This document shows positions 20,820 through 33,018 of a DNA stretch of 64,000 nt, one piece after another. The translations under genes were made by a program, and so were the position numbers. Below the pieces are notes generated by a model. The model searched no databases. It was given only the letters and a program-made list of their open reading frames with translations, and was not told the DNA's origin. This DNA comes from Kalaharituber pfeilii (Eukaryota; Ascomycota; Pezizomycetes; Pezizales; Pezizaceae): NCBI GenBank assembly GCA_015179045.1, contig WHUZ01000030.1, positions 584,147-648,146 of the forward strand, read 5' to 3'. The number at the start of each line of letters is the position of its first letter. Position 1 is the first letter of the stretch.

Positions 20820-21665
20820 CTAGAAACCGATCATCACCGGGAAACCGATCAAGTCCATTACCTTACATACAGAGCTGCTGTGAATGCAAATGACACTCAA
20901 GTGGCCTCAAATTAAAGCCAGAGCATGCGAGAACATAGTAAATTATTTTCTGCACTTTCTTTTCCCAGCTTGTCGCATCTGAGGGGTGACATATACTGGA
21001 ATATATGCAACCCTATTCTAGCGTATACTTTTGAGTCACCATATGTGAATGAGATTACCTGAGGCTTTTGCATCTCAATATATCCTCTACTGCTTATGCT
21101 AAGTAAGTATACCAAGTTTTGTGATCATTGGACTTATCAGTACAGAGTTACTACCATGTCAAAAAATACATTTTCGCTTACTTAGATTGATAGCAGTGTT
21201 GCGCACGCATCAACTTTTCCAGGACGAGTGCTTGGTCGTATCTCCACGACCAGACGCTCCCCCGAGACCGAATTTACATCAAAGCGAAGCCCAGGACCGC
21301 CTGGCAAAGAATATCGACTTTGTTCTGAGAATTTCGAACTTTTACAACCTTTCCTCTGCGAAAAACGTTTTTACGACTTCGTGAGAGGAATCCTCATAAA
21401 AAACTATCACGACCCGGGGCCTCGCACCATTGGTGCCAACGCACCCGGACTCTAGGACAACACCTCCCAGAGGTGTGGGTACACGGCAGTAGATCATTAT
21501 CGCTTTCGGAAGCCGGCAGGAGAGATCGGAGCGATTTACACAGCCGCACGGGAGAAAGTCTCGTGAGGATCAGACCAATAATAAGCGACAAGGCCTCAGC
21601 CACGGACTGAGGCGCAACAAGGTATCAGCGAAGGACGGATAGAGGAAGTGTCGGACGGGGAAAAT

Positions 21666-24654
21666 ATGTTGGCAGGGTTCGGGAGAAAGAAGGGGGGATT
21701 GAAGGGGCACAAGGGTAAGGGATTAGGGATTTTCGGTCCGTGCTTACCAGGACAGTGGGGAAAGAGAAGCACGGTGATTCATGGGGAAAGACAGTACACC
21801 TTGGAGGAGGTGACGAGCTGGGAGAAGGAGGACTTCTTCAAAAGGAAGGGGGAAGCGGGAGAACCAGGGGAGGGAAAAACGGTGGGGGAGTTATTGGTGG
21901 AAGCATCACGGAGATCAAGCGCATGGGAAGGGAAGAAGCTAGAAGAGGGGGAAGTTCTATCGATGATGAACCTGGCAGTAGAGGTGGAAAAGAAGATGGC
22001 AGAGAAGGGGGAGGAGGTGATTACCTTCGGGAGCCAGGATCTGAGAGATCCGGTGAAGAGGAGATTTATCAGGCACTTACTCACAAAGTGTCTGTTGGGA
22101 ACAGAGGTGGACGAAGAAGAGCTGGACAGGGACCTGAAGAAAAGGGAGGTGGAGATGATACAGGTGTGGGAGGAAGACGGGGAGGAGTGCAGGGGAACAA
22201 TCACGGTGAAGAACCTGAATACGGGAGTGGAGGCCAAGAGGGTACTCAGCACACCGAGAAAGGAAAGAAGGGGAGGAAGAGTCGCGAGGGAGGAAGGGTC
22301 ACCGTCAAGGAAGGGGGGCACGAGTAGGTGGGGCCCGACGCTTCCGGAGATAACGGAAGGAACACGAGGGGGGAGCCCATTCAGGGAGGAAGAAAGGAAC
22401 TTGTTCGGGACACCGGCACCAGAGAGAAGGGGGTTCCTGAGTTTGGGGACGATTGAGGACTCACAGCCGGAGGGAGAAACCCCGGGGCCGAGAGTGGAGG
22501 TGGCAGCGACACAGAGGGTGGCACCGGCAGTGCCAGTGATACCGGTCGTGGACCTGACAGAGGTCACGCAGACCCAGGAAGAGGGAATAGGAGAGACACA
22601 GACAGGGGAAATGGAGATGGGGAACGAAGGGGAGGAGATGGAAGAAGAGGAGGAGGAGGAGGAGGAGGACGAAGAGATGAGGGAAGAAGAAGAGGCGAGC
22701 GTGGAAGAAGAGCTGGTGGACGCGGCGATTATTTTCCTGAGGAAAGCCCAGATGTGGGAGGTCGCGGAAAAAGAAAAGGGGAAGAAAATGAGGGGGAAAG
22801 TCATGAAGAAGGTCCGGAAGGCAGAAGGGGGAGTAGCGAAATTGATGGACGGATGCCTCGGATACACGTGGCAGGAGTTCATAAAGGAGGCGGGTGAACA
22901 GGACAGAAAGGGTCAGGGATTGTGGGTAGCGGAGGAACAATTGACAGAGAACAAGGCGAAGGGGATGAGGATGTGGGCAGAGGACGTGCAAAAGAACGTC
23001 AACTCCGGCGAGGAAAAGGGGATGGCGGAGAGAGTGAAGAGGTTGGAGGATATGGTCGTCAGCATACATGCGCACATGGGACTGGCAACAACTGAAGAGA
23101 AGGACAGGGCTGAAAAGAAGAGAAGGCAAGTGGAAAGGGAAAACAGAGAGAAGGAGATGGAGAGAGAAAGGCAGGCGGAGGCGAGAAGAATAGCGAAGAA
23201 GGCAGAAGAGCAAAGGAAGGCGGAAGAGGAGGAAGAGCGCAAACAAAAGGCAACGATCGAGGCTCACATCAACCTAGACGCACAACAGAAGCTGAGGAAG
23301 AGGGAGCTTCTGATGGCCAAAGAACGCGCGAGCAAGCTGGAGAGGGAAGCGTTGGAATCCAGCAAGGCGGAGGATGAAAAAAAGGCAAGGGAGGCAAAGG
23401 AAGAAGCCGAGAGGATCGAGCGGGAGAATTGGGGATTCCTCACGGCGGAAGTGAAACAAGAAGGGGAGGGATGGCAAATCGTGGGGGGGGAAAGGATGAG
23501 GAAAATGCAGATACCCTCTCGCATAAAGAGAGAGTGGTGGCAAAAGGGGACGGGTGGGAGAAAGAGAAAGAAAAGGGGATGAAGGTGTTCGAGCAGGCAA
23601 GACGGGACTGGGAGGCGACGGAGAAAAAACCCATGTTCCGAGTCAGAAAACTGGACATCCATGGGGAGGTAAGCGTCATGGAGAGAGTGTGGGAGATTGA
23701 GGAGATACCTGCGGGGATGAGGGATGAGGAGGTGTTGAAGAAGTGTGACAACGTCATAAGGGCAATGTATGGGGACACGATGAGGGTATGGGTGGAGAAC
23801 AAGAAGGCGGTGAGACTGGTAATAAAGGGGGTACCGGTACAGAAGGGGGCGGTGACGGACAGGGAGGTTGCGGAGATAGTAAAGAAAGAAAACCCGACGC
23901 TGAGAGCAGGGAACCGGGGACCGCAGAGGTTTGCCTGGGCACCGAACCCATAGACGGCGAGATCAAGTTCGGTGACGTTTGAGGTAGCGGATGCGGAGGA
24001 AGCGGAGAGACTGTGCAGAGAGAGGGTGATGATTTTGGGAAAACCGAGATGGGTGCAGCTCTGGAACCCAAAGGGGAGGCAACAACAAGGGAGGAGACCG
24101 GAGATCAGGCAGAATTGGAGAAGAGAGGAGGTAATGCCGGAAGGGATTGTGAAGACAGCACCACCAGTGAATGCCCCAAAAGGACCAAAAGGGAAGGGAG
24201 CGCATACACAGGGAGGAGGCCAGGGGGGAGGGGTACGAACACAAGGAACACAAGGGCAGCAGGGGATGGGGGGATTGTGTGCCTGGTGTGCAAGAGGAAG
24301 GGCCATGTCGCCAAAGAATGCAATGATGAGAAGGCGAGGGAGGCATTCAGAGCGTTGACGGAGAAAAGGAAGGGAGCGGGGGTGGGAGCAAGCGGGGGCA
24401 TAAAAAGGAAGAAGACAGGAGACAGAGAGGAAGGGGGGGTGGTATTCAACGCCGGAAGCCAGAAGGAAGCAGAGGAGATAAGTGAAATCTTGCGGAAGGC
24501 GAAGACGAAGGCAAAGGGGAAGGAGAGAGAAGAGAGCTGGGATGAGGGGGCTGAATGGATGCAGGGGGTAAAGAAGGACGTGGAGGGCATTGAAGATTCC
24601 GCCTGGGCACCGAGCCCAGATGAGAGGACCGAAGCCCCGAAGTCCACATGGTAG
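21666..24654 (+). pseudogene. Family B LINE ORF1 (gag-like protein), frame-broken
   Basis: The first in-frame ATG is at 21666; an upstream GTG is unlikely in a eukaryote. The N-terminal third is Gly/Lys-rich. A long acidic Glu tract (about 22630-22715) is followed by a Lys/Glu/Arg-rich coiled-coil-like region (about 23090-23420). After a shift at a G8 run near 23482, an RRM-like part follows (FRVRKLDIHGEVSVMERVWE, then WVENKKAVRLVIKGVPV). A TAG at 23951 and a shift near 24265 precede the zinc knuckle CLVCKRKGHVAKEC (CX2CX4HX4C). The protein would bind LINE RNA in a ribonucleoprotein particle. The stop at 24652-24654 overlaps the ORF2 start, suggesting coupled translation. Confidence 0.85.
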
Positions 24655-27600
24655 AGTGGAAAGTCGGATGTCAGAACGTGCAGGGCGGGGTGGCCAACAC
24701 GCACGTGGCGTTGGAGTGGGCGTGTAGAGAGGGGTTCCATTTATTTTTTGTACTAGAAGCTTGGGTAGAGAAGAAGGGGGGGAGCTGGGTAACGACAACA
24801 CACCCATCTTTCGACATAAAGTCGGAGGTGAGGGAGGGAGTGAGGGTGGTGTTATACGTGAGTAAGGGGAGGATAGATAAGGTGATGGTGAGGGAAGAAG
24901 AAAAGAATTGGGTCTGGGCAGAGGTAGAGGGGACGAGAGTAGGAGGAGTATACGTCCAGCCCAATTGGAAGAAAGAGGATATGGAGAGCGTGCTAGGGAA
25001 GATAGAGAAGGAGTGGGACGGGAAGAGAGGGGTGATCCTGGGAGACTGGAACGCGCATCATCAAGCGTGGGGAGGGGCGGGAGTGCAGAACAATGGGAGG
25101 GGGACGGTGGTGAAGGCGTTCTTTGAAGGGGATGGATGGGGGCTGGTCAACACAGAGGGGGAGGCGACGTGGAGGAGGCAGAGGCGGGGGGAGATACAGG
25201 AGTCGGTCATCGATCTGTGTTGGCAAAAGGGGATGGGAGAGAAGATGAAGGGGGAGATGCAACATGCCTTTTTGAGCTCAGATCACGCGGCCATAGGCAT
25301 GGCGTGGGAGAGCACGGAGAGAGGAGGAGGAGAGAAAAGAAGGAGAGTGAATTTTGAAGAAGTGGAGGAGCTCGTGGAGGACATGAAGGAGTGGGACGGA
25401 GAAAGAAAAGGGGAGTGGCTGGGGGGACTACCGGGGGAAACCCCGTATGAGAAGCTCTTGAACCTGAGGGAGAGGGACAGCAGAGAGGTGAGAATATGCA
25501 GAAGGAGCAAGAAGTGGTGGTCCAGAAAATTGACGGGCCTACGGAAGAAGGTGGCGGCAGAAGGGAGAGGGGGGTGGGTCAAGGGGCGAAGGGGATGGAC
25601 CCAGAGAGATACGAGAGGTGGAAACAGGCGAAGAGGACCTTGAAGGCGAGCATCAAGAAAGAGAAGGAGGAGTGTTGGAGGGCCTTCGCAGAAGAGATGG
25701 GGGAGAAAGATCCGTGGGTGGTAGCCAGGGTGGCAAAGGACCCGTGGAGGCTGAAGGCGACGATGGGGAAGTTGATAGGAGAGGAGGGGGAGGAGCTGAG
25801 GACGGACCAAGACAAGTGCGAAGCACTTGTCTCGAGAAACTTTCAGTGGGAAGAGAGACAGGACAGGAACGATGGGGAGGAGGAGGGGGGGGAGGGACCG
25901 GGTTATGGGGTGGAGAAGATTGTGGGCATGCTGGAGGACGCCCTCAGGGGGACGAGCAATGTGTCGGCGCCGGGACCGGATGGAGTCTCATACAAGTTCT
26001 TGAAGCTGGTAATGAAGACGCCATTAGGAAGGGAGCTAATGACACAGATGGCGGAGGAGATGGCGAGGGGGAGGACGCCGGGAGAATGGCAGCTGAGCAA
26101 AGTGGTGATGATTCCGAAACCTGGGAAAGACAAATCCCAGGTGAAGAGTTGGAGGCCAATAAATTTGATCAACTGCGTGGCGAAGCTGGGAGAGAAGGTG
26201 GTAGCAAACGAGCTACAGAAAGCAGATCAACTTTTCCACCGGCATCAATTTGGCGGCAGGAAAGGACGGAATGCTGCAGAGGCGATGATGAGGGCAGTCA
26301 CCAAGACGCAAAGGTGCCTGGCAAAGAAGGGGGGGGCAGTGTGGAGCCTCGACGATGTGAGGGGGGGCTTCAACAATGTGAAGGGAGAGGAGGTGTTAAA
26401 AGAGGGTGAGGGGGGACAAGGGGGCGGGGAGGTGGGCGGGATGGTTGAAGGGATTTTTTAAGGAAAGAAAATTCACGGTAGAGTGGGACGGAGTGGTAAG
26501 GGGGGAAGGGAGAGCGAACGTGGGGGTACCTCAGGGGTCGCCATTGTCGCCAGTCATTTTCCTGATATGGCTGGCGCCGATGCTGGAGGATTTGGAGGAG
26601 ACGCTGAGGAGGGAGTGCCCGGGGGTAGAGTGCGAAGTCCCGTCGTACGTAGACGACATCAATGTGACGGCATGGGACTGGGAGGGGGAGGTGGATCAAG
26701 AGAGACTGAGAGTGAAGTTGGGTGGTATAACGGGAAGAGTGGCAGAAAAATGGGGAGTACCGCTGGAGAAAACGAAACACGAAGATATAGTCTTCGGCAA
26801 GGGGAAGAGAAGAAGAAAGGAGGTGGAGAGAGTGAAATGGCTAGGAGTAATTTTCGACTCGACTCTAGACTTCGACTTCCATTGGAAGGCGAGGATAGAG
26901 AAGGCGAGAAAGCTCACGGGAGCCATGATGGGGGTGGGCGCGGGACAGTGGGGGATGAGCCCACGGAGCTGGCGACAGCTATACACGGGGATGATCAGAG
27001 CGGCGATGATGTGGGGGTCGGAGATAGGATGGAGGGGACAGAAAGACTGGAGAAGGGAGATGGAGAAGATTCAGTACCAGGTACTGAAGAAAGCCACGGG
27101 CGCTGTCCACAGGGCAGCAATTCAGAAAGTCAACTGGATCGCCAGAGTGGAGAGTGCAGAGACAGCGTTAGACGCTGCGCAGGCGACGATGGTGGCAAGA
27201 AGTATGGGGGACCCGGAGGGCTGCGGAGACATATGGACCGCAGATTTCAGAGGGGAGGGAGATGTGGAGGAGCGGGGCAGAGACTGGAAGGATTGGAGCG
27301 TGGGATGGGCGACGCAGAAGAAGGACGGCTTCGAGTCGGTGGCAGGGAGGGTGCAGAGCACAGTCAGCTTCGTCATGCCGGAGGGAGTGGACGAGGTGTC
27401 ATGGGGAGGGAGGTGTGCCAAGGTAGAGGTCGAAGAAGTTAACAGGGAAGGTCGCAAAGGAGGGGGGCGGAGGAGTGGGAGTCCTCGGTCTTTTGGGCGA
27501 CACAGGGGGCGGGAGTGGTATACACAGACGGGAGTATGAACGAGAAAGGGAGAGTAGGAGGGGGTTTTTGGAAGTGGGATGGCGGGGGTGGAGAAGAGAT

Positions 27601-28281
27601 GGGGACGGGGGCGACGGTGTGGGACGGGGAGATGAAGGGGATGAGAAAGGGGATAGAAAAGGTAGTACCGGCACCGGCAAACGTGGTCATCCTAACTGAT
27701 TCACAGGCAGCAATCGCGGCGGTGAAGAAGGCGGGGAGACTGGGGAAAGCACGAACCGGGGACCTGAAGAAGGTGGTGAACGAAATAGCAGAAAGGAGGA
27801 GGAAAGGGGGGGACGTCAAGTTGATGTGGGTGAAAGCGCACATCGGCATCGCCGGGAATGAGGCGGCAGACGTCGAAGCAAAGAAGGCGGCGGACAGAGT
27901 AGGAAGGTCGGTGGTGACAGAAGGGGGGCTGCGGCAGAAGTGGAAACGACTGCGCGCGGCGGAGAGGAAAGAAAGGGGGTATGGGGGGGCGTGGTGATGG
28001 AGTGGAGAAGGGGAGCGGCAACGGCGTTCACGAGGTTGAGAACGGGAAAGGGGATGGGGAAGGAGTGGGAAGTGAAGATTGGGAAAGCGATGGAGGGGAG
28101 TGTATGTGGGTGTGGGGAAAAACAAACAGCGGATCACCTGGCGTTCAGGTGTGAGGAGGTGGAGTACCTGGAAGGATGGGGAAGGTGGGAGGATATCGAT
28201 GATAAGAAATGGAGGGTAGAGCAGGAGAACGGGGAGGTGGTGAACGTGCTAGGAGAGTTCTTCGGATCGCTGAAGGTGTAG
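24648..28281 (+). pseudogene. Family B LINE ORF2 (endonuclease-RT-RNase H), frame-broken
   Basis: The ATG at 24648 overlaps the ORF1 stop (ATGGTAG). The APE-type endonuclease is visible: VGCQNVQGG, FVLEAW with the catalytic Glu, GDWNAHHQAWG and SSDHAAI. A charged linker and RT follow: SAPGPDGVSYKFLK, GRKGRNAAEAM, SLDDVRGGFNNV, VPQGSPLSPVIFL and SYVDDINVTAW. RNase H has YTDGS, LTDSQAAI and GNEAADVEAK. The end motif is CGCGEKQTADHLAFRC, and the stop is at 28281. Breaks lie near 25570, 26410, 27465 and 27985, each at or beside a run of at least five G. Catalytic residues are all present. The enzyme would nick DNA and copy its own RNA there. Confidence 0.9.
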
Positions 28282-28505
28282 GGGAGGGGGCGATTTTTCG
28301 TTTGTTCGAAGGTGGCGGGGAAGAAAGTTGTAGCTTTTTTTTTATTGCCTCGAGGGGGTGGGGTCGAGGATTTCGTTTGTAGAAATGGCGGGGGAAGAAG
28401 TAGGTAGAAAAGCCTGCCTCCGGGCTTTGAGGGTCGAAGACCCAGGGGCCCTGCCTTGGCGAACAGCTGCACGCGGGGTCATGTGATATAAACAAAAAAA
28501 AAAAA
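28282..28505 (+). other. Family B LINE 3'UTR and tail
   Basis: A ~130-bp 3'UTR leads into GCCTGCCTCCGGGCTTTGAG, a GGGT-CGAAG-ACCC hairpin, the GCGGGGTCATGTGATATAAA end and a short A-run. This ties the dispersed family B tails to an RT-encoding LINE. Confidence 0.9.
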
Positions 28506-29750
28506 GATAGCACTGTTGAGCTATTATTTGATAAGAAAGATGCACAGAGACTTTGTAAAGCTATATAATTGTAATACATGCATAGGGAAATGTTTTTTGA
28601 ATAGATTGCAGTATATAGCAGTGTATGCCAATATTGGTCACTAGAGGTTCGGAAACATAGTCTGCTAGCTTCATGTACTATCACCGGCACTGCTACCACT
28701 CGATGGGGTGCTAAAGAGCTGACTCAGAATGAGCACTACATATCGAATATATATGCATATGTATATTCCATGCATGCACTATGTGACAGCAGTAAAATGT
28801 GCTGCTATCATAAAGGTGATATGACCTGCTAAAAAGAACTAGTTAGAATTGCTAGTCAAGTTTCTTTTTTACCTGGTAGAGGTTAATTCTCTGTGTGTAC
28901 TATCTCTATTACTTATACTGTTGAAGTATTCATTTCTATACTAATAATGGTCTATACCATACGGAATTATATTGTATTAAGGACAATATAAGACTTGACT
29001 AGTAAACTTATTTCCACTGCCATGTATCTCATAGGTATTAGTCCTATAAGTATAATATGTATATTATTCACTGCTTATAATACACATTCGATACTTACTC
29101 ACTGGTGCGGTTATAGTAGTCCTATAGGATCTAATGGAGTCATATATATCCTACATAAGCTTACAAGCAATAGTATGACAGTGCTAAGGCATGTTTCTAA
29201 ACCTCTAGTGACTCATATTGGGCATACACTGCTACGTATTATGTAAAGAAGTTAGGATTTTGCATATATGTATATCTTGTAGTGCTCAACTGCCCCGACT
29301 ATTTGTCAATGCTGCAATCTATTCAAAAAAACATTTCCCTATACATGTATTACAATTATATAGCTTTACAAAGTCTCTGTGCATCTTTGTCATCAAATAA
29401 TAGCTCAATATTGCTATCAATCTAAGTAAGTGAAAATGTATTTTTTGACATGGTAGTAACTCTGTACTGATAAGTCCAATGATCACAAAACTTGGTATAC
29501 TTACTTAGCATAAGCAGTAGAGGATATATTGAGATACAAAAGCCTCAGGTAATCTCATTCACATATGGTGACTCAAAAGTATACACTAGAATAGGGTTGC
29601 ATATATTCCAGTATATGTCACCCCTCAGATGTGACAAGCTGGGAAAAGAAAGTGCAGAAAATAATTTACTATGTTCTCGCATGCTCTGGCTTTAATTTGA
29701 GGCCACTTGAGTATCATTTTCATTCACAGCAGCTCTGTATGTAAGGTAAT

Positions 29751-30191
29751 AATAATAATAATAATTATATCCCTTTAGAGTGTCCAAACTCTTCGGCCTA
29801 GGGTTAAGATTTAGTTACTTTTATATATTTAGGGGACACGTTGGGTACTAATGAGGGGCAATGATTTATAACTTATATATATATAAGTAAACAGTTTGCC
29901 ACTTGATTAGATTTGCCTATGTTACTAGCACATCGATAGCTCATTGATCTATAGGCACCTGAACCTCACGCCCGCGAGATTGGTGACATACAGGAGCATC
30001 GACTGGCGCCTGAACTGCTCATCGACTGGCCTCTAAATCTCGCACCCACGAGGTTGCCCACACGAAGGTACATCGACACCTCATCGATCTATAGGCAGCT
30101 GAACCTCGCGCCCGCGAGATTGCTGACACGCAGGCACATCGACCGGCGCCTGAACTGCTCATCGACTGGCCCCTGAATCTCGCGCTCTAAT
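29751..30191. repeat. TAA microsatellite and a two-copy direct repeat (~130 bp)
   Basis: A (TAA)n run begins at about 29747. At 29940-30190 a GC-rich unit occurs twice (GATCTATAGGCACCTGAACC at about 29947 and a close copy at about 30087), each containing CGCCCGCGAGATTG and CTCATCGACTGGCC. It lies just upstream of the truncated Gypsy gag. No gene seen. Confidence 0.7.
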
Positions 30192-31217
30192 GCTATCCTA
30201 GGAAATCAACATGATGAGACTCTAAGAACTAATTTTTTAGCAGGTATTGCTAATAGCATGGTTCGAATAGCTGTTAACTCTACGTTGGAAGATAACTGCC
30301 AGTGTACCTTAGAAGAAGCTATTAGTGCTTTTCAGAAAAGTATTAAAGGTAGAAGAGGACAAGACATGATAAAGACACCATCTCAAGAAAAGGATAGTCA
30401 GCTGGGAAGTGAGACAGATGGTATGGACTCATACAACTTGAAGGAGCTTATAAAATCACAGGAGCGAATGGAAAGAATGGCATCAATGATAATGGAAACT
30501 GTACAAGAATTAAAGAATGGAGGAAACTATAGAGGTAGACAGATGGGATCAGTTGGGCTCCAAGGATGGCAACAGAATAGAGATGAAAATAAAACTTATA
30601 CTCGATGTGAAAGAAAGGGGCACTTATTTTACTCATGCAATGGTAACTCCTTACTTGAAGAAGAACAAGCTAAATTGCGAAATATTATCTCTAGAAATGC
30701 AGAACTTAGACAAGAGAGGATAGGACAGATAGGAGGACAATTTGGAGCCAATAGTAGGCAAACGGGAGGATTACCTATAAGTAGTGTACAACCTTCTTCA
30801 GTACCAATAGCTGCAGCAGCAGCAGCAGTTAGCTATTACCATGACTCAAAGGAGCTAGAAGAAGAAAGTGGAAGAATGGAGGCAAATATGATAGAAATAA
30901 TAGATAATAGAGAAAAATTGGTAAGTATGATCGATAGACTGACACTTGAAGAGAAAGCACAGCTGTTAGCTATGGTGGATAAACAACCAAGAGTGGAAGA
31001 GATAAGTGATGAAGAAGCCGGTCCAAATAGAAGAAGACAAAGAGTTGAGAGTCTAGAAAAGGAAAACTACTTTTCTCAAGTACTAAGACCGGGAGATCAA
31101 GTCCAACTGCTAGAAGAAAGACCTTTTATACCTGATCCTAGATATGAAAGACAATCTGAAAACATTAGAGAAGAAAAAGGAAAGGGGAAGAAGAACTTAA
31201 AGAGACTGGGAGAATGA
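30192..31217 (+). pseudogene. Ty3/Gypsy gag C-terminal part
   Basis: The frame enters gag at LGNQHDETLRTNFLAGIANS with no start, so the 5' end is lost. It continues through a capsid-like helical region to a nucleocapsid motif, YTRCERKGHLFYSC, where the first Cys of the expected CX2CX4HX4C knuckle is Tyr (TGT to TAT would do this). An Ala run and a charged C-terminus follow, with the stop at 31215. The sequence is A-rich, in line with C-to-T/G-to-A decay. No matching 5' LTR was seen upstream. Confidence 0.75.
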
Positions 31218-31220
31218 AAG

Positions 31221-31853
31221 TCAATTAGGATGATGGAAGGACAAATGAGATAGAATCCTGTAGATGCATTGAGGAGTACCTTGGTACAAGGATTGAATTA
31301 GGGAAACTTGATTAATATTGCTCCTTCAGTACGATCTAAAGTAGCAAATGGTATGGGAATTGAATAGAAGAAGAAAGTAACAACAATCAATATGCTGGAT
31401 ATGGGTATAGTGGGAGAAACTAAATCAAGCAAGCGAGTACTGATTCCAGAACCTAAGGGAGCAATTGTGAATTTCCATACTCAAGGAACTATGGTAAAGG
31501 AAACCGATAATGAGATAATAGTTCAAGTACTATTATCTCAAATACTGATAGATGGAGGATCTGTGGTCAACCTGATGTCATACTTAGTTATAAAGCAGTC
31601 CGGACTGGACTTACAAGTCAATAATGACATTATGATAAAAATAGCAACAGGAGAGCTAAGAGAAGTTGTTGGGTGTGTAGAGTTTAATATTAATATTATA
31701 GGAGTTCTAGCAACAGTAAAGGTATATGTGGTAGATTTTAATCTATCATATATACTATTATTGGGAAGAAGATGGTTACAACAGGTACGAGCAAAAGGAG
31801 ACTATGAGACACATACCTATGTGATATTTGATATGGAAGAACAAGCTTACTAA
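31221..31853 (+). pseudogene. Ty3/Gypsy protease region
   Basis: A frame interrupted by three TAG codons (31251, 31296 and 31365) leads into VLIPEPKGAIVNFHTQGTMV and the retropepsin active-site motif ILIDGGSVVNLMS, then the conserved flap/dimer segment ending LLLGRRWLQQVRA. Retropepsin cleaves the Gag-Pol polyprotein. The TAG positions plausibly replace Arg, Gln or Trp codons. It is inactive as read. Confidence 0.75.
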
Positions 31854-31859
31854 GTTCCT

Positions 31860-33018
31860 ATGGTGACCGGCAAACTAACAGTAACAATTCCCAAAGTACT
31901 AGTGAATCTATCCAAAAGGAGAAGTGAAAGTACTTTGAGAGACGAAGAGTATGAAGAGTTAGTTATGGGCCAAGAAGCAATACATGCAGTACTGAATGAG
32001 ATTATTGAGGGAGCTGAATATGAAGAAAGAGAGTGGTATGAGAGTAATAATAATGATGAAAGTAAAGATGACTATGAGAAGGGAAACGAGAGAGGGTAAT
32101 CAATGAAGGCCAATTGAGTACCCAGAGAAGGATAGGCCTCAAAGAAAAGAATAAAAAGGAGAATATCGAGGAGTGGGAGGGAGTATATGAAGTAGTAGTA
32201 GTTAGAGAAAAGAGTGGGAACTGTATAATTTCTGATGAATGAAAATGCCGAGTCATGAGGGGAGACTGTATTTGTTGTTTGGGAGGAAGTTGCTTCAATC
32301 TAGGGCATGTGGGGGAGTGTGAGTATTGGTATAGAAAAGAAGAAAGAAAATGGGATATAGAAGAACCAGCTTTGGAGATTGCAAAGGAGTTTAAAAGAGA
32401 GTATGTGAAGTAAGAGAGGAAATGGAGAGCTAGGAAATGGAATAAGAAAGAGGAAGATTCAAGTTAGTTGAAAGAAATAAAATTAGAGGAAGAAGAAGCT
32501 AGCAGAGTGAGAGATGAAGACAGCAGAAATTGCCACTGATTCTATGCAAAAGGGAGTGGGTATATTATTGAAGAAAAAAGTTGCTTTAGAAGGGAGTGTG
32601 AAAGATGCAAGTGGAGTTGGGGAGACAGGGAAGAGTTGTTCATACCCTTGCATAAACAACTGAGATGGACAAGAGAGTTTTTTGAAGGAGTGAACAAGGT
32701 TTGTACCAACTGGAAAAAGTCAGTGCCGGTGGTGGAAATGGTTACAGCTGTAAATGAAGAAGAAGATATATTTGGGTGGAAGGAGAGAGGTTTTCCAGTG
32801 AAAAGAAGGCCCTAAGAGTTTTGATGAGAAGTGGACTCATCTAATCAAGAGATAATTGAGGAGTAGTTTGAGAAATGTGAAGTGAAAATCGGATCCTACT
32901 TGATGTCTGAGGAGGCAAGATATGCAAAACGAATACTCTATACCTGGAGAGATCTGTTTGTTACTAGCCAAAGTGAAATGCCAAAAACAGACCTGGTAAT
33001 TCACTCTATACCAACATA
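31860..33018 (+). pseudogene. Decayed pol segment between protease and RT
   Basis: Only short open pieces remain (31860-32099 is the longest). Downstream frames contain many TGA/TAG codons where Trp or Arg is likely. Position and composition make this the protease-RT spacer of the same Gypsy element; few residues can be aligned by eye. Confidence 0.5.

Larger units (their letters stand above)
21202..28505 (+). mobile_element. Family B LINE, nearly full length (7.3 kb)
   Basis: Direct repeats GATAGCAGTGTTG (21189-21201) and GATAGCACTGTTG (28506-28518) bracket a 7304-bp insert. It has a ~460-bp leader, ORF1 (gag-like, zinc knuckle), ORF2 (APE endonuclease, RT, RNase H, terminal Cys-His motif), a 3'UTR and the family B tail with a short A-rich end. 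Domain order fits the Tad1/I-like group of fungal LINEs. The leader probably holds an internal promoter, but no motif is clear. Several frame breaks coincide with G runs, so mutation and assembly error cannot be told apart. It is the likely master type for the family B tails elsewhere in the window. Confidence 0.93.
20857..29750. mobile_element. Foldback element with ~490-bp inverted arms, split by a LINE
   Basis: The left end (ATTACCTTACATACAGAGCT) is mirrored at the right end (AGCTCTGTATGTAAGGTAAT). About 340 bp of the left arm (20857-21201) matches 29410-29750 inverted. After the LINE, 28506-28655 continues the match to about 29195-29409, which carries an extra ~80 bp. Without the LINE the element is about 1.6 kb, with a roughly 540-bp AT-rich centre lacking a recognised ORF. 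No TSD was confirmed. Confidence 0.8.

Noticed and set aside
21779..24807. Long antisense frames over the family B LINE ORF1
   Set aside because: They are Ser/Pro/Leu-rich complements of a Glu/Lys/Gly-rich coding strand; the plus strand has the zinc knuckle and other domains.
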